Source of the DNA: DATBLE01 sp963837265
Lineage (GTDB): Bacteria; Actinomycetota; Thermoleophilia; Gaiellales; Gaiellaceae
Direction of reading: 5' to 3'
Assembly (NCBI GenBank): GCA_963837265.1
Contig: CAWIMQ010000001.1
Coordinates: 62,001 to 126,000, forward strand
Length of the DNA: 64,000 bases
The notes under the pieces were generated by a model. The model made no database searches. It saw only the letters and a program-made list of their open reading frames with translations, and was not told the origin of the DNA. This document shows, in pieces, positions 46,970 through 56,851 of the stretch (within the stretch, counting starts at the first letter, position 1; each line of letters begins with the position of its first letter). The translations under genes and the position numbers were made by a program.

Positions 46970-47731
46970 TTACTGCGTCCGCAGGTACAGGTCGGCAGCC
47001 CAGCCGTCGGCTTCACGCCGCGCGGCCCGCCGATAGTGCGGGAGCTCCGGAGCCTCGGCGGCGAGGTACCCGGACGTGATCAGGCACGGTGACGAGACCC
47101 GGCCGGCGACCGGCCGGTCGACCTCGAGCGCGACGTTGACGACCGCCGTGTCGGTCGGGGGCAGCCGATCGGTGAGCGCGTCGGCGACGCGGGCGTCCAG
47201 CGTGACGCCGTTCGTCTCCGCGTTCCGCCGGGTCGCCTCGATCGCCTGGGGATCGACGTCGACCGCGTGCACGGGAGCGAAGCCGAGCCTCGCCGCCGCG
47301 ATCGCGAGCACGCCGGACCCGCAGCCGACGTCCAGCAGGCTGCCCGCCGGACGGTCCACGAGCAGCTCAAGGCAGAGCCGGGTGGTCGGGTGCGCACCGG
47401 TGCCGAACGCGCGGCCGGGGTCGATCACGACGGGGATCGCTCCCGGCTCGGGCTCCTCCCACGGTGGACCGATCCACAGCGGTCCGACACGAACCGGGCG
47501 GTGGAACGCTCGCCACCGTTCCTCCCATCCCTCCTCGACGTCGGCGGAGCGGGCACCGCCGAAGGCGGACCAGAGCCGCTCCTCGCCGCGGGCGTCCGTG
47601 TAGGCCGCGAGCTCGACTCCGTCGGCGCCGTCGCGCTCCTCGAAGCCCTCGGGAAAGAGCTCGAGCATGATCGCCCGTGCCCGCTCCGCCTCGGCGGGCG
47701 GCACGGTCACCGAGACGCGCATGAGACTCAC
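46970..47731 (-). CDS. prmA: Ribosomal protein L11 methyltransferase
   Basis: 253 residues: N-terminal substrate-recognition part (WEERWRAFHRPVRVGPLWIGPPWEEP), the PrmA hallmark IDPGRAFGTGAHPTTRLCLELL near 108, SAM motif I LLDVGCGSGVLAIAAARLG near 133, and a catalytic-loop equivalent VVNVALEV in place of the usual N-I-x-A. Trimethylates L11. GTG 47731 or ATG 47722 could be the start; neither has a clear ribosome site. It follows dnaJ in the heat-shock operon, the usual neighbourhood. Confidence 0.9.
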   Translation of the reverse strand: MSLMRVSVTVPPAEAERARAIMLELFPEGFEERDGADGVELAAYTDARGEERLWSAFGGARSADVEEGWEERWRAFHRPVRVGPLWIGPPWEEPEPGAIPVVIDPGRAFGTGAHPTTRLCLELLVDRPAGSLLDVGCGSGVLAIAAARLGFAPVHAVDVDPQAIEATRRNAETNGVTLDARVADALTDRLPPTDTAVVNVALEVDRPVAGRVSSPCLITSGYLAAEAPELPHYRRAARREADGWAADLYLRTQ

Positions 47732-47858
47732 CGGTTGGCCGACCAGGAGCCGACCGGCGCACGCCGGGAGGCCGGCGCGGCAAGCAAGGGGGCGTCACGC
47801 CGACGGGCATGGCCAGGCGGCCCGTGGCGCCTGACGTCGGGGTCTCGGGGCCCGGGCG

Positions 47859-48980
47859 TCAGCGGAAGGCGCTCTTCAGCTTGTCGAAGAACCCCTCGTC
47901 GTCGGGGCGGTACGTCTCCTCGTCCGTCTCGCGCTCGAACTGCTCGAGCAGGCCGCGCTGCTCGTCGGTCAGCCGGCGCGGGACGATGACGTTGACGATC
48001 AGACGGTGGTCGCCCCGGCCGCGCCCCTGGAGCACGGGCATCCCCGCCCCGCGCAGGACGCGCACCTCTCCGGGCTGGGTGCCGGCCTCGAACTCGAGCT
48101 CGGTCTCTCCGTCGATCGTCGGCACGGAGAGTCTCGCGCCGAGGGCGGCCTGGGTGACCGTCAGGTCGACCTGCGAGATCAGGTCGTGACCCTCGCGGGC
48201 GAAGCGCGGATCGGGACGGACGCGCACGAGCACGTACACGTCGCCGGCCCGGCCGCCGAGCTCGCCCGCGTGGCCCTCGCCGCCCAGCCGGATCCGCTGC
48301 CCGTCGTGGATGCCCGGCGGGACCTCGACGGTCAGGGTTCGCTCCTCGAGCACGCGGCCCACGCCGTCGCACGTCTCGCACGGATGCTCGATCACCCGGC
48401 CGGCGCCGCCGCAGCGGCCGCAGGCCTGCGTCCGGACGAACTGGCCGAAGACGGTGTTCGAGACCTCCTGGACCCTGCCCGCGCCGCCGCACGCCGGGCA
48501 GGCGACGGGAGCGGTGCCGGGCTCGGAGCCGCTCCCGTCGCACCGCGCGCAGGGAACGGCGACGTGGAGCGGGACCTCGCGCTGCACGCCGCGCGCGGAC
48601 TCGACGAGCTCGATCTCGACCTCGGCGGCAACGTCCGCCCCGCGAGCCGCGCCACGCGTGCGCGCCCCGGCGCCGAACAGGTCGTCGCCGAAGAACGCCG
48701 AGAAGAGATCGCCGAGCGTCCCGAAGTCGAAGCTCGACGGCGTGAATCCGCGGCTGCGCAGCCCAGCATGGCCGAAACGGTCGTACAGCTGGCGGCGCTC
48801 GGAGCTGGAGAGAACCTCGTAGGCCTCGACCACCTCCTTGAACCGCTCCTCCGCGTCCGGGTCCTCCGACACGTCCGGGTGCAGCTCGCGGGCCCGGGCC
48901 CGGAACGCCTTCTTGATCTCGGCCTCCGTCGCCGTGCGCTCGACGCCGAGCAGGTCGTAGTAGTCGCGTTGCGTGCTCAC
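47859..48980 (-). CDS. dnaJ: Chaperone DnaJ
   Basis: 373 residues: J domain with HPD (RARELHPDVSEDP) near 35, a G/F region that is short here and Phe-rich (FTPSSFDFGTLGDLFSAFFGDDLF), four CxxCxGxG zinc repeats (CARCDGSG, CPACGGAG, CGRCGGAG, CETCDGVG) between 135 and 210, then C-terminal substrate domains. Co-chaperone of DnaK. Lies 5 bp downstream of hrcA. Confidence 0.95.
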   Translation of the reverse strand: MSTQRDYYDLLGVERTATEAEIKKAFRARARELHPDVSEDPDAEERFKEVVEAYEVLSSSERRQLYDRFGHAGLRSRGFTPSSFDFGTLGDLFSAFFGDDLFGAGARTRGAARGADVAAEVEIELVESARGVQREVPLHVAVPCARCDGSGSEPGTAPVACPACGGAGRVQEVSNTVFGQFVRTQACGRCGGAGRVIEHPCETCDGVGRVLEERTLTVEVPPGIHDGQRIRLGGEGHAGELGGRAGDVYVLVRVRPDPRFAREGHDLISQVDLTVTQAALGARLSVPTIDGETELEFEAGTQPGEVRVLRGAGMPVLQGRGRGDHRLIVNVIVPRRLTDEQRGLLEQFERETDEETYRPDDEGFFDKLKSAFR

Positions 48981-48985
48981 CGGAA

Positions 48986-50023
48986 TCAGTCGCCGTAGAT
49001 GACTTCGGCGAAGCGGGACAGCTCGGAGGCGGCCGAGCGGACGGTGCGGATCGCCTTGTCGTAGTCCATGCGGGTCGGGCCGATCAGGCTCACCGCCCCC
49101 AGCGTACGGTTCGCGATCCCGTAGGCCGCGCCGACGAGCGCGAGGTCGTGAAGAGCCGGATCGTGCAGCTCGTCGCCGACCCGGACGAACGGGCGCCGCG
49201 GGTCGAGCGCGTCCGCGAGGAGGTCGAGCACGGCGCGGCGGCGTTCGAGCAGGTCGATCAGCGAGCGGTACGAGCCGAGCTCGTCGTCGCGCACCTCGTC
49301 GAGCAGGCCGGCGGCCCCGCCGACGTACACGCGCTGCTCGTCGCCCTCCGCCTCGGTGAACGCGGGCGCGATCACCTCCAGGAACGCGCGCTCGGCCGCG
49401 GGAAGGCCGGGATCGGTGAGCCGCCCGCGCAGCCGGCCGCTGCCGAGCGTCAGGCCGACGACCTGGTCCTTCAGGTACTGACCCGCCCAGTGGACGAGCC
49501 CCGGGTCGATCGGCCTGTCGAAGGCGTGGACGCGTTTCGTCACGCCGCCGCTCGAGGTGATCACGACCACCATCACGATCTGGGGCTGGAGCATCAGCAC
49601 CTCGACGTGCCGGACGGTCGCGGTCTCGAGCGGCGGCGCGGACACGAGCGCGATCAGGCGCGTCACCTGCGAGAGCATCTCGGTCGTCGCCTGCAGTGCC
49701 GACTCGACCTCGCTGCGGGCCTCGCGCAGGTCGAGCGGGAACGACTGCGGCCGCGGCTGCCGCCGCTCGAGCAGGCGGTCGACGTAGTAGCGGTAGCCGC
49801 GGTCGGTGGGGACCCGTCCGGCGGAGGTGTGCGGGTGGGTGAGCAGGCCGCAGCGCTCGAGCTCGGCGAGCTCGTTCCGTACCGTCGCGGACGAGACCCG
49901 CATCCCGGCACGCGCGACGAGGTTCTTCGACCCGACCGGTTGCCCGGTGGCGACGTACTCCTCGACGACGCGGACGAGGATCTGCCGCTGGCGGTCGGTG
50001 AGATCTGGGCCCGGCGTGATCAT
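48986..50023 (-). CDS. hrcA: Heat-inducible transcription repressor HrcA
   Basis: 345 residues: winged-helix start LTDRQRQILVRVVEEYVATGQPVGSKNLV, SSATVRNELAELERCGLLTHPHTSAGRVPTDRGYRYYVD, then the GAF-like and IDD regions ending LIGPTRMDYDKAIRTVRSAASELS. HrcA normally binds CIRCE inverted repeats before its own operon or groESL; I find no CIRCE (TTAGCACTC-N9-GAGTGCTAA) near this gene. ATG 50023 lies 16 bp after the hemW stop. Confidence 0.95.
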   Translation of the reverse strand: MITPGPDLTDRQRQILVRVVEEYVATGQPVGSKNLVARAGMRVSSATVRNELAELERCGLLTHPHTSAGRVPTDRGYRYYVDRLLERRQPRPQSFPLDLREARSEVESALQATTEMLSQVTRLIALVSAPPLETATVRHVEVLMLQPQIVMVVVITSSGGVTKRVHAFDRPIDPGLVHWAGQYLKDQVVGLTLGSGRLRGRLTDPGLPAAERAFLEVIAPAFTEAEGDEQRVYVGGAAGLLDEVRDDELGSYRSLIDLLERRRAVLDLLADALDPRRPFVRVGDELHDPALHDLALVGAAYGIANRTLGAVSLIGPTRMDYDKAIRTVRSAASELSRFAEVIYGD

Positions 50024-50039
50024 GTTTCCGCTGAAAATG

Positions 50040-51164
50040 CTACGCGAGCAGGTCCGCGGTCACCCCTCCGCCGAGAAAGCGGCCCCGCTCGGTGAGGACG
50101 AGCGTCTCCTCGCCGGTCTCGCGGTCCCGGGCGGCCAGGCCCAGCCGCTCGAGCCGTGCGAGCGCGTCCCGGTCCAACGCCTCGCCGACACCCGCCAGCG
50201 GGAGCGGCTCGTCCAGGCGCAGCCCCAGCATCAGGCGCTCGCGCGAGCGGACGCGGTCGTCGAGCGCCTCGAGCTCTCGCGGTGGCCTCCGGCCGCTCGC
50301 GAGCGCGGCGAGGTACCCGGTGAGGCGCGGCGTGTTCCGCCGCCGCACCCCCTCGATTGTCGAGACCGCGCCGATACCGAGCCCGAGGTAGTCCCGCCCG
50401 AGCCAGTAGCCGAGGTTGTGCCGCGCCCGCAGGTCCCGCCCGCCGGCGAGACGGGACTCCCGGCAGAAGTTCGCCGTCTCGTACCAGCGGTAGCCCGCCG
50501 AGGTCAGCGTCTCGACGACCCGCTCGAAGTAGGACTCCATCGCCTCGGCCTGACGCCCGAGCTCGGTTCCGTGCGCGTGCGTGAAACGCGTGCCCGGCTT
50601 CGCCTCCAGTTCGTAGCAGGACACGTGCTCGGGCTCGAGCGCGAGCGCCCCGGCGAGGTCGGCGGCGAGGTCGGCGGCGCTCTGGCCGGGGATCCCGTAG
50701 ACGAGATCGAGGGAGATGTTGTCGAATCCGGCATCACGCAGAACGTACACGGCGCGGCGGACGTGCGAGGGCTGCGCACCCCGCTCCAGCACGGCCAAGA
50801 GCCGCGGCTGGAAGGACTGCGCGCCGATCGACACACGATCGACATGGTTTCGTGACAGGAGCCGGGCGAGGGCGGGCGTGACCGTCTCCGGGTTCGCCTC
50901 GACGGTGACCTCGTCGGCGCCGGGCAGCGCAGCCAGCAGGCGTTCGAGCGCGGCCGGCTCGGTGAAGGTGGGCGTCCCGCCGCCGAGGAAGACCGTCTCG
51001 ACCCGCCGGGCGAGCGCGCTCCGCTCCAGCTCCAGCTCGGCGAGTAGAGCGTCCACGTACGCCTCGTGCCGGTCGCGGCGGCCGACCACGGTGACGAAGT
51101 CGCAGTAGCCGCAGCGGTGCGCGCAGAACGGCAGGTGCACGTACAGGTGCCTCGTCCCGCTCAT
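50040..51164 (-). CDS. hemW: HemW-like radical SAM protein (heme chaperone)
   Basis: 374 residues from ATG 51164: LYVHLPFCAHRCGYCDF with the C-x3-C-x2-C cluster near 14, FLGGGTPTF near 62, ANPETVT, GAQSFQPRLLAVLERG, ISLDLVYGIPGQS, NLGYWLGRDYLGLGIGAVS. The Phe/Cys context GYCDF is typical of HemW rather than HemN, which needs a second SAM motif. HemW carries heme to membrane targets. Older annotations call it coproporphyrinogen III oxidase. Confidence 0.9.
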   Translation of the reverse strand: MSGTRHLYVHLPFCAHRCGYCDFVTVVGRRDRHEAYVDALLAELELERSALARRVETVFLGGGTPTFTEPAALERLLAALPGADEVTVEANPETVTPALARLLSRNHVDRVSIGAQSFQPRLLAVLERGAQPSHVRRAVYVLRDAGFDNISLDLVYGIPGQSAADLAADLAGALALEPEHVSCYELEAKPGTRFTHAHGTELGRQAEAMESYFERVVETLTSAGYRWYETANFCRESRLAGGRDLRARHNLGYWLGRDYLGLGIGAVSTIEGVRRRNTPRLTGYLAALASGRRPPRELEALDDRVRSRERLMLGLRLDEPLPLAGVGEALDRDALARLERLGLAARDRETGEETLVLTERGRFLGGGVTADLLA

Positions 51165-51189
51165 GGACGAATCTCCGACCCGTGAGCCG

Positions 51190-51230
51190 GGAGGGATCCC
51201 GGGGGAACCCGCGTGGGGGAACCCACCTTT
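51190..51230. repeat. Family 2 G-rich repeat upstream of hemW
   Basis: Two direct copies of GGGGGAACCC separated by GCGT, preceded by GGGAGGGATCC, resembling the left arms of the palindromes at 23.4 and 44.8 kb. It lies between the DUF1272 stop and the hemW start; the rest of 51165-51372 has no supportable gene. Confidence 0.55.
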
Positions 51231-51372
51231 CTCTCGTGCGGCGGCGCCGCACATGCGAGGGCACCGGTCGCAGGGTGATGGGCCGCAGACGGCTTTCCCC
51301 GCCAGGCCTCCTTCTTCCGGACGCCGATTCCGCCGGGGAGCCTCGCGGGAGCGAGCCGAAGGCTGGCGACGC

Positions 51373-51549
51373 TCACGGCGCCCTCCGCGGCCGCGGCAGG
51401 AGCTCGCCGCCGCAGTTCGGGCACACGCCCTCCATCGCCTCCGCGCAGTCTGCGCAGAACGTGCACTCGAAGGAGCAGATCGTGGCCGGGCCGGAGGGCG
51501 CCAGCGAGGCCCCACACCGCTCGCACGCTGATCGCATCTCCAGCGCCAT
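51373..51549 (-). CDS. DUF1272 zinc-ribbon protein
   Basis: 58 residues from ATG 51549, 4 bp after the lepA stop: MALEMRSACERCGASLAPSG, then ATICSFECTFCADC and GVCPNCGGELLPRPRR. The arrangement CxxC ... ICSFECTFCxxC ... GVCPNCGGEL is the DUF1272 hallmark. Eight Cys can hold two zinc ions. Function unknown. It sits between lepA and hemW in the same direction and is easily missed because of its size. Confidence 0.88.
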   Translation of the reverse strand: MALEMRSACERCGASLAPSGPATICSFECTFCADCAEAMEGVCPNCGGELLPRPRRAP

Positions 51550-51553
51550 GCCT

Positions 51554-53341
<1,788 letters not shown>

Positions 53342-53571
53342 GGGGTCTCCGCGGGATGGTAGCTGTGAAGCGGAAACCGCTGAACTAAGCCATTTTCCGC
53401 ATCGAGCGGTAACTGCCGTTGTTGCGGTAGAAGCCGCTGCTTTTCGTTCTGGTGAGGTCTCGGTGAGGTCGCGCTGGGACGGTCGAAACGTTGCCCGGAT
53501 AGCCGACGACCCGCGTTTGCGGCGCGGGCCGTGGATCGAAGCTGACGGGCTCGGGCCTGGGGTGACAGGCG
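53342..53571. other. Spacer between lepA and the Rep-like gene
   Basis: 230 bp, divergent genes on each side, lower GC than neighbours. It contains GCGGAAACCGC (53354-53364) and a half-copy of the family 1 element (CTAAGCCATTTTCCGC near 53383), and a repeated GGTGAGGTC at 53449 and 53462. No promoter could be assigned with confidence. Confidence 0.5.
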
Positions 53572-54495
53572 ATGAGCCGTCCGGCTGAGCTTAGCGCGAC
53601 AGCCGTGCTCGGACCGGCCAGGCGAGCAGCGCTCGCGGCGCGCGGGATGCGGCTGTGCGAGCACTGCAACAGGCCGCTGCCGGTGACGGTGTCGCGTTGC
53701 CGGCGGCGTGACTGCCCGGGTTACTCGGAGACCTGGGCGCGGGACACAATGCGGAAGTCGTGGACGAATCTCGACGTGTACGGCGGCCTGGCGGCGATGC
53801 TGACGCTGACCGCGCCGGGTGAGGCTGCCGGGCTTGTCTTTGATCGGACGCTGTGCACGCATCCCCCGGGCGAGAAGTGCGACGGCAAGAAGAAGGGCTG
53901 CAAGGTCGTCGCGTCAGTGGCGGAGCAGTGGAACAATCTATCGCGCGGCTGGTGGCGGGATCTGAACCGTGTCTGCAAGCAGCGGGCGGATCGCGCGATG
54001 GAACGGAACGGCGCGGATTACAGGGGCGGGCTGCTGCTCTACCAGTGGGAACTGCAGGGACGCGGTGTCTGGCATCTCCACTTCGTGGTCGGGCTGGAAA
54101 CCGCGATCGAGTGCGCCTGGGCGAGCGAGTACGTGAAGGCGATGCGCAAGCTCGGCCACCGCTACGGGTTCGGCTACGTGGATGCGAAGCCGATGCGGTC
54201 ACCCCGGCCGGCTTCCGAGTGCGCCGGGTACATCTCGAAGTACCTCGTCAAGCGCGGGGACGACGGGTCCTTCGAAGTCAGTGAGACGGTCAAGGCGGCA
54301 GGTCGAACGCTCCTGAACTACGTCAGCCGCCGGCTGACGGCGCGAAGCATGTGCACGATGCGGATGCTCCGGCTGATCCGGATCGCGTGGGCATGGCGCA
54401 ACGGGCTGATTCCAGCTCCTCCCGGCAATCCGTTTGAGTTCCTCGTCGCGCTCTGCCTGCTCGAGCAGCGGCCGGCTGCCACTCGGGCTCCGTGA
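53572..54495 (+). CDS. Replication-initiator-like HUH endonuclease (orphan)
   Basis: 307 residues. N-terminal zinc-finger-like CEHCNRPLPVTVSRCRRRDCPGY (residues 29-51). RMRK-type core WTNLDVYGGLAAMLTLTAPG; HUH motif in QGRGVWHLHFVVGLE near 165 (H-x-H); and motif 3 AGYISKYLVKRG near 222 with the Tyr and Lys of rolling-circle Rep proteins (Y-x-x-K). The order is that of actinobacterial plasmid/AICE RepSA-type initiators. No integrase, relaxase or replication partner is nearby, so this is a stranded or domesticated copy. Start may be ATG 53572 or ATG 53647, the latter directly before the zinc finger. Confidence 0.7.
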   Translation: MSRPAELSATAVLGPARRAALAARGMRLCEHCNRPLPVTVSRCRRRDCPGYSETWARDTMRKSWTNLDVYGGLAAMLTLTAPGEAAGLVFDRTLCTHPPGEKCDGKKKGCKVVASVAEQWNNLSRGWWRDLNRVCKQRADRAMERNGADYRGGLLLYQWELQGRGVWHLHFVVGLETAIECAWASEYVKAMRKLGHRYGFGYVDAKPMRSPRPASECAGYISKYLVKRGDDGSFEVSETVKAAGRTLLNYVSRRLTARSMCTMRMLRLIRIAWAWRNGLIPAPPGNPFEFLVALCLLEQRPAATRAP

Positions 54496-54527
54496 CGGCG
54501 CGGCCGGCGGGCGGCGCGGGCCCGTGA

Positions 54528-54547
54528 GGGCCGGCGGCCGCCGGCCC
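54528..54547. repeat. 20-bp perfect palindrome downstream of the Rep-like gene
   Basis: GGGCCGGCGGCCGCCGGCCC, no loop, with CCCGTGA on the left and CCCGTG on the right. It may be a terminator or an origin-like structure of the former element. Confidence 0.5.
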
Positions 54548-54597
54548 CCGTGCGGGCGGTCGGGTGAACCCTGCACTGCATCGCCCAGTCCAAGAAG

Positions 54598-55278
54598 GTG
54601 ACTCGTTTGACCAAGCCTGACGATCGAAGTAATGGTGAGGGGTTGGTAGGTCGCACACGGGTCTCGGGTTTGTATGTCTCCTGCGTTTTCATCGCGCTGG
54701 TAGCGGCGTCCTGCGCGTCCCAGGCATCGACCTACTTCGACGCGTCTGCGACCCTCAGGTGCCTCGAACATCGACCCGAGTACGCCCGGAACGTGTCTGA
54801 CAGAAGGCCACTGCCCTTCGTGTTCGGGCTGGAGGGGCCAGAGACACAGTTCGCGGTCGCCGAGGACGCCAAGTACGAGACGTACTTTCGAGTGCGGCTT
54901 CCAGACGGAGTGAACATCCGCGATTGGATACCGGCGGGCACGCGTGGGTTCAGCGTGACCTTCATCCCTAAGAACTACTTCGATGATTTCGCGGAGCTCG
55001 TGTTCTTCTCGGATGACGCGGGTGCTCGTCGTTACCACGACCTCTGGACGGCGTTCTATGCCGCGCACCCGGGCATGACGCCTGTTCCGCGAGGGGCAAT
55101 GAGTCTGGACACAGACAACGAGGGGTTGACCCTGCAAGGTCCCGATCGGAACGGCCTCCTGGTCCTCCGTAACGTCGTAATCGAGCATCGCCCGATTCCG
55201 GGCTTGACCCGACTCGGGCTGCCGTCCTTCGACCTGACGCACGGCATCCTGCTCGGCTGTCTCAGGAGCCGGACCTGA
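54598..55278 (+). CDS. Hypothetical exported protein in the low-GC island
   Basis: 226 residues. A hydrophobic stretch (GLYVSCVFIALVAASCASQA, about 24-43) looks like a signal peptide; the VAASC site is a poor lipobox. The mature part has strand-rich, aromatic segments (PLPFVFGLEGPETQF, YETYFRVRLPDGVNIRDWIPAG) and no recognised domain. Codon use is less GC-biased than in flanking genes, as for the Rep-like gene before it, so both probably came in together. Start could be GTG 54598 or later. Confidence 0.5.
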   Translation: MTRLTKPDDRSNGEGLVGRTRVSGLYVSCVFIALVAASCASQASTYFDASATLRCLEHRPEYARNVSDRRPLPFVFGLEGPETQFAVAEDAKYETYFRVRLPDGVNIRDWIPAGTRGFSVTFIPKNYFDDFAELVFFSDDAGARRYHDLWTAFYAAHPGMTPVPRGAMSLDTDNEGLTLQGPDRNGLLVLRNVVIEHRPIPGLTRLGLPSFDLTHGILLGCLRSRT

Positions 55279-55336
55279 TCATCATGTAGACAACTTGGAG
55301 CGCAGCTCGCGTGGCCACCACATACGGAGGCGAGAG

Positions 55337-55972
55337 ATGACCGGAAGGAGCTACGACACGGCGCGGATCGCCGACCTAGAGCTCGGGAGCGGCTGGTCGC
55401 CGATCCGGCGGCACTTCGATATCCGCTCGTTCGGGATCAACGCCTGGACGGGGCACGAGGCGGGCGCGGCCGTGATCCCCGCACACGACGAGAAGCCGTC
55501 CGGGCACGAGGAGCTCTACCTCGTCACGGCCGGGCGGGCGAAGTTCACCGTCGAGGGCGAGGAGGTGGACGCGCCGGCCGGGACGATCGTCTTCGTCCGC
55601 AACCCGGACGCGAACCGGGGCGCGGTCGCGGCCGAGGCGGAGACGACCGTGCTTACCGTCGGCGCGAAGCCTGGCGAGACGTACACGCCCCGCTCGTGGG
55701 AGACGAACGCCGAGGTCCTGCCACTGTTCGAGCAGGGCCGCTTCCAGGAGGCCAAGGAGCTGCTCGCCGCCGCGCTCGACCGGCACGAGGACCGCGGCAC
55801 GCTCCTCTTCAACCTCGCCTGCGCCGAGGCGCAGCTCGGCGAGACCGACGCCGCGCTCGAGCACCTCTCGGCGGCGATCGTGGAGCGGCCCGACCTGGCC
55901 GAGACCGCTCGCGGTGACTCCGACCTCGACCCGATCCGCGGCGATCCGCGATTCGCAACACTGTTCCCGTAA
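55337..55972 (+). CDS. Cupin protein with C-terminal TPR-like helices
   Basis: 211 residues from ATG 55337 with GGAGG 7 nt before. Residues 1-115 form a cupin: GHEELYLVTAGRAKFTVEGEEVDAPAGTIVFVRNPDANRGAVA. Residues 125-211 contain TPR-type helices (EQGRFQEAKELLAAALDRHEDRGTLLFNLACAEAQLGETDAALEHLSAAIVERPDL). The usual cupin His ligands are partly replaced (GHEELY keeps one). Function unknown. Confidence 0.82.
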   Translation: MTGRSYDTARIADLELGSGWSPIRRHFDIRSFGINAWTGHEAGAAVIPAHDEKPSGHEELYLVTAGRAKFTVEGEEVDAPAGTIVFVRNPDANRGAVAAEAETTVLTVGAKPGETYTPRSWETNAEVLPLFEQGRFQEAKELLAAALDRHEDRGTLLFNLACAEAQLGETDAALEHLSAAIVERPDLAETARGDSDLDPIRGDPRFATLFP

Positions 55973-56017
55973 GTGCGACCGGCAGGTCGAGGCACATCGC
56001 GCCGCGCCCGATACTGG

Positions 56018-56629
56018 CTAGACGGACCCGGCTCGGTCGAGGCGCATGAGCCGGTGCGGCAGGCCGTCCTCGTCGACGTCGCGCACGTGCCGGAAGCCGG
56101 CCTTCTCGAACGCGCGCCAGGAGCGGCGGTTCGGCTCCTCGACCGTTGCGACGGCGGCGGTCACAGCCGGATCGGCGAAGACGACCTCGCGCGCAAAGGC
56201 CGTGAGCACCTGGGGACCGAGACCGCGGCCGACCAGATCGGGCTCCCCGATCAACAGGTCGACGCCCGCGGCACCGTCTTCGGCGCCGATCAGCATCTGC
56301 CACTCGGGATCGACCGAGACCCCGTAGGTCTGGATCATCCCGGCCGGCCGGCCGTCGAGCAGGATCACATAGTGGTCGACGTCCCGGCTCCCTCCGATCG
56401 CAGCGCGGCGCTTCTCGACCGCGACCTCGAGCGGGTCGCGCCACCAGCGCGCCACGTGCCGGCGGCTGAGCCACCCCTCGACGAGCGGGAGATCCGCCTC
56501 GGCGAGCGGCCGGAAGCCGATCCCGGGGGGGCTAGCGATGCTCCTCGTTGTGGATCGGGTAGAACCGCGGCTCCAGCGGCGGCGCCTGGCCGCCGGTCGC
56601 CTCGGCGATCGCGGGGCCGAGCGACTCAT
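56018..56629 (-). CDS. GNAT acetyltransferase of the AAC(6')/RimJ-like type
   Basis: Core of about 175 residues: IGFRPLAEADLPLVEGWLSRRHVARWW, PAGMIQTYGVSVDPEWQMLIGAEDGAAGVDLLIGEPDLVGRGLGPQVLTAFAREVVF, and ATVEEPNRRSWRAFEKAGFRHVRDVDE. This pattern is seen in aminoglycoside 6'-acetyltransferases and in IucB-like enzymes. The first about 30 residues overlap the next gene and look non-coding. The true start near 56539 has no ATG/GTG/TTG in frame; a run of seven C there invites a frameshift or sequencing error. The coordinates given use the only in-frame ATG. Confidence 0.72.
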   Translation of the reverse strand: MSRSAPRSPRRPAARRRRWSRGSTRSTTRSIASPPGIGFRPLAEADLPLVEGWLSRRHVARWWRDPLEVAVEKRRAAIGGSRDVDHYVILLDGRPAGMIQTYGVSVDPEWQMLIGAEDGAAGVDLLIGEPDLVGRGLGPQVLTAFAREVVFADPAVTAAVATVEEPNRRSWRAFEKAGFRHVRDVDEDGLPHRLMRLDRAGSV

Positions 56630-56819
56630 CGGCGAAGCGACGCCAGTCGTCGGCCTGCTCCCAGACGTCGAAGACGAACAGGCCCTCGGGCGTCTCGCAC
56701 GCGTAGTGGGAGACGAATCCCTCGGGCAGGCTGCCCGAGCCCCAGTTCACGTTCGACATCACGCGGTCGTAGATGTCGGTGGTCATTCCGGGGATCTCGG
56801 CGACGAAAGCGACGGCCAT
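56532..56819 (-). CDS. Antibiotic-biosynthesis-monooxygenase-like small protein
   Basis: 95 residues: MAVAFVAEIPGMTTDIYDRVMSNVNWGSGSLPEGFVSHYACETPEGLFVFDVWEQADDWRRFADESLGPAI. The ferredoxin-like dimeric alpha/beta barrel of ABM-type proteins is suggested by the F-E-x-P-G start and the VWEQADDWRRFADE helix. No catalytic residues can be named. A GGAGGA site lies before the ATG. Its 3' end overlaps the GNAT gene. Confidence 0.7.
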   Translation of the reverse strand: MAVAFVAEIPGMTTDIYDRVMSNVNWGSGSLPEGFVSHYACETPEGLFVFDVWEQADDWRRFADESLGPAIAEATGGQAPPLEPRFYPIHNEEHR

Positions 56820-56851
56820 CGTTCCTCCTTGTCGGGTTCACGCGGAGGATC

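Noticed and set aside
48986..50100. CIRCE element expected for hrcA/dnaJ
   Set aside because: Searched the hrcA upstream region and the dnaJ gap by eye; no TTAGCACTC/GAGTGCTAA pair.
50040..51164. Oxygen-independent coproporphyrinogen oxidase HemN
   Set aside because: Sequence context and length fit HemW; no other heme synthesis genes are adjacent.
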